Shown here: piece after piece, positions 58,895 to 64,000 of the stretch
How positions within the stretch are numbered: the first letter of the stretch is position 1
Layout of the letters: every line of letters starts with the position of its first letter
Assembly: GCA_035544955.1 (NCBI GenBank)
Contig: DASZZN010000012.1
Coordinates: 1-64,000, forward strand
Direction of reading: 5' to 3'
DNA from: Candidatus Dormiibacterota bacterium
GTDB taxonomy: Bacteria > Chloroflexota > Dormibacteria > CF-121
DNA length: 64,000 bases
Program-made: the position numbers and the translations under genes
The notes under the pieces: model-generated
What the model was told of the DNA's origin: nothing
Databases searched by the model: none
The model's input: only the letters and a program-made list of their open reading frames with translations

Positions 58895-59548
58895 TCAGGT
58901 CGGACTGGGAGAGGGCGTTTGCAGCAGATTCGGGTTGACGTGGTCGACCGTCAGCGTGTAGGCCGACGGCGGGTTGAGCTCGAGGGCCAGAATGTATTCG
59001 CCTTTGCCAAAGCGGACGATGGACGTCGTGGCCGACGTTTTGTCCTCGGCCCAGCCCTCCTTGGTGAGTTGCGCCTCGTAAAAGGGGACGATGCTGTTCA
59101 AGTTCGTGGCGGTGAAGTCCTGGTAGATGGTTTCGGTGTCGGCCAGGCCTGGCCGCTCGTCGACCAGTTTGGTGCCGGGAGGCCGGGGAAGCCCATCGAT
59201 CACCGGGCGGGTGAGATGGGTGTCGGCCCCGCTGAGCAGGGACGCGTTTTGGGCGCTCTCGACCAGGCTGAAGATGGCCAGCGTCCCCAGCACCGCTGGT
59301 ACGACCGCGCCGCCAGCCCAGAGCAGCGCGCGGCGCCTCAAACCCTCCCCATGCCGGCGCAGGCCGGCGCGAAGTAGCACGACGATCGACATCGCGCAGA
59401 GAAGCAGTACGGCGGCTCCCAGGACCTCGAACCAGGCGCCCGGAAGGTATTCCGCCAGCTGGTCGAACGCGAGCAGCGCGGCGCCGATGGTCACGGCATA
59501 CGCCAGCGATACCACCGGCACGAGGTACGGGCGGTCGTCGCTCGCCAC
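58895..59548 (-). CDS. uncharacterised membrane protein with extracellular domain
   Basis: About 217 residues. Three hydrophobic helices in the first 110 residues (YAVTIGAALLAFDQLAEYLP, EVLGAAVLLLCAMSIVVLL and ALLWAGGAVVPAVLGTLAIF) then a soluble C-terminal domain of about 90 residues with a conserved-looking YQDFTATNLNSIVPFYEAQL and a Ser/Pro-rich tail. Start GTG 59548 is the best fit; function unknown. Confidence 0.7.
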   Translation of the reverse strand: MASDDRPYLVPVVSLAYAVTIGAALLAFDQLAEYLPGAWFEVLGAAVLLLCAMSIVVLLRAGLRRHGEGLRRRALLWAGGAVVPAVLGTLAIFSLVESAQNASLLSGADTHLTRPVIDGLPRPPGTKLVDERPGLADTETIYQDFTATNLNSIVPFYEAQLTKEGWAEDKTSATTSIVRFGKGEYILALELNPPSAYTLTVDHVNPNLLQTPSPSPT

Positions 59549-59586
59549 CGGGCCGAGCCGGGGGGCCGACCGGCTCGGGTGCCGGC

Positions 59587-61455
59587 TTATTCGCCGGCGG
59601 CCTGCTCCCACTCCTGGTAGAGCGCTCGCAGGCGGCGGGACGCGTCCTCATGTGCCGCTGCCAGCTCCGCGACCCGGGCAGGGTCGTCATACGTCGAATG
59701 GTCAGCCAGCTGCTCCTCGATGCGGCGAACCTCAGCTTCGAGCTCGTCGATGCGGTCCTCGACACCGTTGACGGCCGCGCCGGGTTTCGCTGTCGCGCGG
59801 GCCGTGCCGGGTGTGATCGCACGACCGGATTTGCTTGGCTCGGGCGCGACGACCGGGCGGGACGCCCGCTGCCGGCGGCGCTCGAGGTCGCTGTAGTTGC
59901 CGAGGTGCATGGTCACCGTGCCGTCCTCGATCGTCCAGAGCCGCGTCGCGATCGCATCGATGAAGTAGCGGTCGTGCGAGACGAAAACGATGGTCCCTTC
60001 GAAGTCCTGTAAGGCCTCCTCGAGCATCTCCTGGGCCGGGATGTCGAGGTGGTTGGTGGGTTCATCGAGGAGCAACAATCCGGCGTCGTCGAGCATCAAT
60101 TTCGCCAGCGCCACGCGGCTCTTCTCCCCGCCGCTCAACGACCGAATCGTCTTGAAGGCGTCATCGCCGTGGAAGAGTAGGCGGCCGAGAAACGTACGCA
60201 ATGTTTCCTCCGGCAGACCGAAGGCATCCTGCAGCTCGGTGAGCACCGTCTTGTTGGGATCGAGATCGGCGAGGTGCTGGTCGTAGTAGCGCATGGCGAC
60301 GCGCGGGCCCATCTTGACGCGGCCTGAAAGCGGGCGAAGCTCGCCCAAGAGCGCCTTCAGCAGGCTCGTCTTGCCGGAGCCGTTCGGGCCGACGATCGCA
60401 ACCCGCTCGCCGGCGTTGATGCTAAAGGCCGGCATGGTCAGCAACTCGCGCTTGCCGTATCCAAGCCGGAGCCCGTCGCTCTGAAAGATGAGGTCGCTGG
60501 TAACCGAGGCCTTCAGCCGGATCCGGATCTGCTGATCGTCGGCGGGCGGCGCGACCCTGGCCAGGCGGTCGAGCCTGGTCTGCCGGCCGCGCGCCTCGCG
60601 CGCGCGCTGCCCGGCTTTGTAACGGCGGATGAATTCCTCGGTTCGGGCGATGTACTCTTGCTGGGCCTCGAATTCTTTTTGTCGCAGGGCGCGGCGCTCG
60701 CGGCGCAACCGGACGTACTGCCGATAATTCCCGGGGTACCACTCGCCCGAGCCGGCCTGAAGCTCCAGGATGTCGTCGGCGGTGTGTTCGAGGAACCGTC
60801 GGTCATGGGAGACGATCAGCATGCCGGCCCGAGAGAGACGAAGAAAACCCTCCAACCACTCGATCGCCTCCAGGTCGAGGTGATTGGTGGGCTCGTCGAG
60901 CAGCAGCAGGTCGGCGTCCTGCAGGAGGAGCTTGGCGAGCGCCAGGCGGCGGCGCTGCCCGCCGCTGAGCGCGCCGGGGGCAAGTGCCCGGTCGGCCTCG
61001 GTGAGCCCGACACCGTGGAGGACTTCGGCGACGCGGTTGTCGTAGGCGTAGCCGTCGAGGCGCTCGTACTCGTGCTGGACCTCACCGTAGTCCTCCACGA
61101 GGACGGCCTGCTCCGCGCCGGTCGCCCCCGCCATGGCGGCCTCCAGGCCCTCGAGGCGTCCGCGCAGGCTGAGGATGTCGGGCCGGCTGTGTAGCGCGTC
61201 GGCGTACACGCTCTCATGCGGACCGGCTTCCAGCTCCTGCGCCAGGTAGGCCGTCCGGGCTCGGGGTGCCAGGGCCACGGACCCGGCCGACGGAATGACG
61301 TCGCCCGAGATCGCTTTCAGCAAGCTGGACTTCCCGCTGCCGTTGGCGCCCACCATCCCAAGGCGTTGCCGTGGCTCGACCTGGAACGTCAGGTCGCTCA
61401 GTACCTCGGTGGCTCCGTACACCAGTTTGAGCCGGTCGACGCGAAGCAGCGGCAT
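59587..61455 (-). CDS. ABC-F family ATPase
   Basis: A 622-residue protein with two ABC cassettes: Walker A GMVGANGSGKSSLLKAI and GPNGSGKTSLLKALLG, signatures LSGGQRRRLALAKLL and LSGGEKSRVALAKLM, each followed by LLLLDEPTNHLD. The linker (about residues 240-315) is basic and helical, typical of the ribosome-binding ABC-F. A C-terminal coiled-coil region follows (EDRIDELEAEVRRIEEQLAD). It acts on ribosomes in translation or antibiotic resistance; no transmembrane domains. Confidence 0.93.
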   Translation of the reverse strand: MPLLRVDRLKLVYGATEVLSDLTFQVEPRQRLGMVGANGSGKSSLLKAISGDVIPSAGSVALAPRARTAYLAQELEAGPHESVYADALHSRPDILSLRGRLEGLEAAMAGATGAEQAVLVEDYGEVQHEYERLDGYAYDNRVAEVLHGVGLTEADRALAPGALSGGQRRRLALAKLLLQDADLLLLDEPTNHLDLEAIEWLEGFLRLSRAGMLIVSHDRRFLEHTADDILELQAGSGEWYPGNYRQYVRLRRERRALRQKEFEAQQEYIARTEEFIRRYKAGQRAREARGRQTRLDRLARVAPPADDQQIRIRLKASVTSDLIFQSDGLRLGYGKRELLTMPAFSINAGERVAIVGPNGSGKTSLLKALLGELRPLSGRVKMGPRVAMRYYDQHLADLDPNKTVLTELQDAFGLPEETLRTFLGRLLFHGDDAFKTIRSLSGGEKSRVALAKLMLDDAGLLLLDEPTNHLDIPAQEMLEEALQDFEGTIVFVSHDRYFIDAIATRLWTIEDGTVTMHLGNYSDLERRRQRASRPVVAPEPSKSGRAITPGTARATAKPGAAVNGVEDRIDELEAEVRRIEEQLADHSTYDDPARVAELAAAHEDASRRLRALYQEWEQAAGE

Positions 61456-61589
61456 GTCACGGAAAGTCTACGGCTGAGTTGGCGGCCAACGTCCCAAAAA
61501 ACTGACCCGATTTCTGGGAATAAACCCGGGACTGATTTGGTTTGCGAGCGTGTACGGCATTTCCACCGCGATCAAATGAGGGTTCGTTG

Positions 61590-61970
61590 ATGATAGGATT
61601 GCTCGCCCAGACCAACGCCTATATCCGTGACGCCGAACAGCAGCACCGTGATCTCAAGGCGCGCAAGGACCAGGTTCGACGCCCCATCCAGCTGATCGAT
61701 CGGCTGCTCCATGAGCTGGAAGAGATGAACCTCAAGGGTATGAAGCGCGTCCCCACCTCCTACGAGCCGCGGCTGGAGGAGATCCTGACCCTGGTCAGCC
61801 CGATCGCCGCGATGCCGGACCAGGTGGCCAACATCAAGGTCAAAGTCGGGATCACGAAGCTGATGGACGCCCTCTTCGCGGTCGAAGAGACGCTCTTCAG
61901 CGAGCGCAACGGGATTCCCGTCGAGCCGGAGGCCGAGACCTTCGACGGCGGGCTGTTTACCGCCGCGTAA
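61590..61970 (+). CDS. uncharacterised 126-residue helical protein
   Basis: Helical, acidic protein with no membrane segment: AYIRDAEQQHRDLKARKDQV, EEMNLKGMKRVPTSYEPRLE, and KVKVGITKLMDALFAVEETL. ATG 61590 follows GAGGGTT. The gene is complete and coding character is strong; function unknown. It stands alone before the MgtC gene, 45 bases away. Confidence 0.72.
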   Translation: MIGLLAQTNAYIRDAEQQHRDLKARKDQVRRPIQLIDRLLHELEEMNLKGMKRVPTSYEPRLEEILTLVSPIAAMPDQVANIKVKVGITKLMDALFAVEETLFSERNGIPVEPEAETFDGGLFTAA

Positions 61971-62015
61971 CCACTTTTCGTCGCAGCGACCCCGGCGTGG
62001 CAGTACCATAGCGCC

Positions 62016-62696
62016 GTGCCAACTGCCTTTGATCTCATGCTGCGCCTGCTGGTGGCGCTGGTCCTGGGCGCCATCGTCGGCCTGGAGCGCGAGCGGCAGG
62101 AGCGGGCGGCGGGGCTCCGGACGGTGACGATGGTGTCGATGGGATCGGCCCTGTTCACGATCGTCGGCGCCTATGGTTTCAGCCAGACGGACCCATCACG
62201 GGTGGCCGCGCAGATCGTCACCGGCATCGGCTTCCTCGGCGCCGGGACGATCTTCCTTCGCAAGGACCTGGTCCGTGGGCTGACGACCGCCGCCACGATC
62301 TGGGCGGTAGCCGCGATCGGCATGGCCGCCGGAACGGCGCAGTACCTCATCGCGTTTTTCACGACGCTCCTGATCCTGGCCGTCCTGATGGTGTTGAAGC
62401 CGATCGAACGACGCTTCTTCAAGCGGCCAAGCGAGGCGCAGGTCACCCTGATCGTTCCACGGGGCGAGGGTGAGATCGAGAAGGTGCGGGCGGCGCTGGC
62501 GGTGATCGGCTCGTTTCCGATGTCGATCCGGATTCACGAGCTCAACGAAACCGACGACCGGCTCGAGATCGATGTGGGCCTGCCCCACAATCGAACGACT
62601 GCCGAGCTGTTGCGCCAACTTCGGACGGTAGAAGGGGCGCGCCAGATCTTCATCTCACGCGAGCTCATCGAGGACCGCGTCCGCGCCGGGAATTGA
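62016..62696 (+). CDS. MgtC/SapB-family membrane protein
   Basis: A 226-residue protein. The N-terminal MgtC domain has four or five hydrophobic helices with GAIVGLERERQERAAGLRTVT, IGFLGAGTIFLRKD and GLTTAATIWAVAAIGMAAG. The C-terminal cytoplasmic ACT-like domain ends the sequence (IHELNETDDRLEIDVGLPH). Role in ATP/magnesium homeostasis or stress survival is the family theme. Preceded by TACCAT six bases before the GTG, probably leaderless. Confidence 0.88.
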   Translation: MPTAFDLMLRLLVALVLGAIVGLERERQERAAGLRTVTMVSMGSALFTIVGAYGFSQTDPSRVAAQIVTGIGFLGAGTIFLRKDLVRGLTTAATIWAVAAIGMAAGTAQYLIAFFTTLLILAVLMVLKPIERRFFKRPSEAQVTLIVPRGEGEIEKVRAALAVIGSFPMSIRIHELNETDDRLEIDVGLPHNRTTAELLRQLRTVEGARQIFISRELIEDRVRAGN

Positions 62697-62731
62697 TACA
62701 ATGGCTGCCTAAGTAATGGGAGGTGGTGCCC

Positions 62732-62767
62732 ATGGCATTAATTGACTTAAGTGAGAGCGGCGGGTAA
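62732..62767 (+). CDS. 11-codon ORF inside a terminator
   Basis: ATG-GCA-TTA-ATT codes MALIDLSESGG and stops (TAA) inside the loop of the following terminator hairpin. It has a strong ribosome site (GGGAGGTGG, five to eight bases upstream) and a TACAAT -10 at 62697-62702. Looks like a leader peptide or a truncated gene start. No regulated gene follows on this strand within the window. Confidence 0.45.
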   Translation: MALIDLSESGG

Positions 62768-62787
62768 CACCGCCGCTCTTTCTTTTT
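62754..62787 (+). terminator. rho-independent terminator after mgtC
   Basis: Ten perfect base pairs (AGAGCGGCGG / CCGCCGCTCT), six-base loop, then TTCTTTTT on the plus strand. It ends the mgtC/micro-ORF transcript before the convergent enoyl-CoA hydratase. Confidence 0.92.
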
Positions 62788-62795
62788 CCCCCTCC

Positions 62796-63581
62796 CTAGC
62801 GGCCGAAGACCGGCTTCCGTTTCTCGAGGAACGCGCGGATCGCCTCGCTCGCGTCTGGTGTCTTTGCGGCCAGGGCCTGCAGCTGCGACTCGAGCTCCAG
62901 TGTCTGTTCCAGGTCGAGCTGGATCGCCCGTTCCATGCCTCGCTTGATCAACGCGTACGTCTGGCGCGGACCCGCCGCGAGTTTGCTGGCTCGCTCCATC
63001 GCGGCGGCCATCAGCTGGTCGGGTGGCACGACGGCCGCCACGAGTCCCAGACGGTGGGCGTCGTCGGCGCTCAAGGGATCACCGGTGATCGCCAGCTCGG
63101 TGGCCTTGCTCAAGCCGAGCATCCGCGTCAGGAAGAAGAGGCTGCCGGCGTCAGGCACGAGGCCGACCCGGACGAACACCACGATCAACTGCGTGCCGGT
63201 GGCGGCCAGCCGCAGGTCGCAGGCGAGCGCCAGGCTCAAGCCGGCGCCGGCGGCGGTCCCGTTTAGCGCGGCGATCACCGGTTTCGGACAGGCGCGGATA
63301 GCGCGGATCATCGGCGTGTAATTCGTTCGGAGGTCGGCGCCGAGATCGCTGTCGCCGGCCTCGTATCGCGCGCTTACGTCCTTGAGGTCGGCGCCCGCGC
63401 AAAAGGCCCGCCCGGCTCCCGTGAGGATGATGGCCCCCACCTCAGCGTTACGCCCCGCGGCATCGATGGCCGTGCGCAGCGCCTGTGTCGTCTCACGGTT
63501 GAGCGCGTTTAGCGCCTCCGGCCGGTTGATGGTCAGCGTCAGGACGGCGCCGTCACGCGAGCTGAGAAGAACGTCGCTCAT
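62796..63581 (-). CDS. enoyl-CoA hydratase/isomerase (crotonase fold)
   Basis: A 261-residue crotonase-family protein: NRPEALNALNRETTQALRTA, GAGRAFCAGADLKDVSARYE (oxyanion hole) and NGTAAGAGLSLALACDLRLA. The expected catalytic Glu positions read VVFVRVGLVPDAGSLFFLTR, i.e. one of the two hydratase acids is replaced, closer to the PaaG/isomerase type. ATG 63581 shares its TCAT with the upstream gene's stop. Confidence 0.85.
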   Translation of the reverse strand: MSDVLLSSRDGAVLTLTINRPEALNALNRETTQALRTAIDAAGRNAEVGAIILTGAGRAFCAGADLKDVSARYEAGDSDLGADLRTNYTPMIRAIRACPKPVIAALNGTAAGAGLSLALACDLRLAATGTQLIVVFVRVGLVPDAGSLFFLTRMLGLSKATELAITGDPLSADDAHRLGLVAAVVPPDQLMAAAMERASKLAAGPRQTYALIKRGMERAIQLDLEQTLELESQLQALAAKTPDASEAIRAFLEKRKPVFGR

Positions 63582-64000
63582 CGCCCGGTGAACTGCCCCG
63601 GGCGCTTTTCGAGAAAGGCCTTCATCCCCTCGCGTTTGTCCTCCGACGCAAACAAGAGATAGAAGAGCTTGCGTTCGAACTCCAGGCCCGGCGCAAGGCC
63701 GACCTCCATCGCGTGATTGACGGCCTCCTTCCCGAGGCGAACCGCCAGCGGCGGACGGGTAGCGATCATCTGTGCGAGGCGCTTGGCTTCTGCGAGCTGT
63801 GCGCCGGCCAGCACGACGCGATTGACCAGGCCCATCCGCTCCGCGTCGACGGCGCGGACCGGCTCGCCGGTGAGCACCGCCTCCATAGCGCGGACCTTCC
63901 CCGCGGTTCGGGCCCACCGTTGCGTACCCCCGGCTCCGGGAATGATCCCGATCTTCACCTCGGGCTGGCCGAACTGGGCCGTCTCTGAGGCCACCACCAG
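63578..64000 (-). CDS. enoyl-CoA hydratase (5' end outside window)
   Basis: The last 140 residues of a second crotonase-family enzyme; the sequence begins at the right edge with a strand reading LVVASETAQFGQPEVKIGII and continues GIIPGAGGTQRWARTAGKV, which keeps the hydratase GAGGTQR motif. Stop overlaps the next ATG by four bases. With its neighbour it forms a crotonase pair, as in phenylacetate (paaF-paaG) or beta-oxidation operons. The N-terminus lies outside. Confidence 0.85.
   Translation of the reverse strand: MVVASETAQFGQPEVKIGIIPGAGGTQRWARTAGKVRAMEAVLTGEPVRAVDAERMGLVNRVVLAGAQLAEAKRLAQMIATRPPLAVRLGKEAVNHAMEVGLAPGLEFERKLFYLLFASEDKREGMKAFLEKRPGQFTGR

Noticed and set aside
1-64000. CRISPR arrays, rRNA, prophage or complete insertion sequences
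   Set aside because: No direct-repeat arrays, rRNA-like segments, phage structural genes or transposases were seen.

Overview
The window is a GC-rich bacterial chromosome segment with dense operons, many 4-14 bp stop/start overlaps, no rRNA, no CRISPR array and one tRNA (Ser-GCT). LexA boxes of the Gram-positive/actinobacterial form (CGAAC-N4-GTTCG), an ImuA-ImuB-DnaE2 mutasome, a DUF222-type HNH protein, an ECF42 sigma factor with its YciI partner, cyanophycin genes, F420/LLM-type oxidoreductases and many apparently leaderless starts point to a soil-type Terrabacteria lineage (Candidatus Dormibacterota, Chloroflexota or deep Actinomycetota). The lineage is inferred from gene content only; there is no marker that fixes it.

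Layout. 1-4.7 kb: mixed accessory genes, including a broken alpha/beta hydrolase, a DinB-fold protein, an LLM oxidoreductase and an autoregulated ArsR-SRPBCC-SRPBCC operon with a palindromic operator over its start codon. 4.8-23.3 kb: a catabolic island for a carboxylic acid. It has a minus-strand operon (acyl-CoA dehydrogenase, acyl-CoA ligase, thioesterase, FMN hydroxy-acid oxidase, two hot-dog dehydratases, SDR, carboxylesterase), a TetR regulator, and a Liv-type ABC importer (two ATPases, two permeases, lipoprotein receptor). The same operator occurs upstream of both the catabolic operon/tetR and the importer. A second block (SDR, APH-like kinase, histidine phosphatase, acyl-CoA dehydrogenase, then a divergent SDR-ADH-prolyl iminopeptidase operon) resembles the levulinate/4-hydroxyacid (Lva, ACAD10/11) chemistry.

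24-31.5 kb: a membrane-anchored Hcp-like protein behind a Tim44-like protein, an ECF42-YciI pair, and a large secreted glucodextranase/glucoamylase. 31.5-39.7 kb: a cyanophycin locus with cphB-cphA, a convergent Mur-ligase paralogue that lacks the ATP-grasp half, a receiver-less winged-helix protein, a dimerisation-domain-like small protein and a PAS histidine kinase. 39.7-43.4 kb: small proteins, tRNA-Ser, DUF72, and an SOS-boxed small ORF plus HNH nuclease. 43.4-48.8 kb: the SOS mutasome operon imuA-imuB-DUF6504-dnaE2 behind a second perfect LexA box. 49.4-52 kb: an ABC-2 exporter with a TetR regulator carrying two HTH domains. 52-57 kb: a MutM-family glycosylase, SDR, GNAT, ACT protein and membrane protein. 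55.7-58.7 kb: two glutamine synthetases, the second preceded by an overlapping 43-codon gene. 58.9-64 kb: membrane protein, ABC-F ATPase, MgtC family protein, an 11-codon ORF embedded in a terminator, and two enoyl-CoA hydratases, the last running off the right edge.

Decay is visible in several places: a frameshifted and truncated hydrolase (106-797), an interrupted frame (2741-2995), an orphan PAP2 tail (24.7 kb), an internally deleted and frameshifted OsmC gene (31.5 kb) and a collapsed GNAT copy (54.9 kb). Single-base lesions among these could instead be assembly errors.
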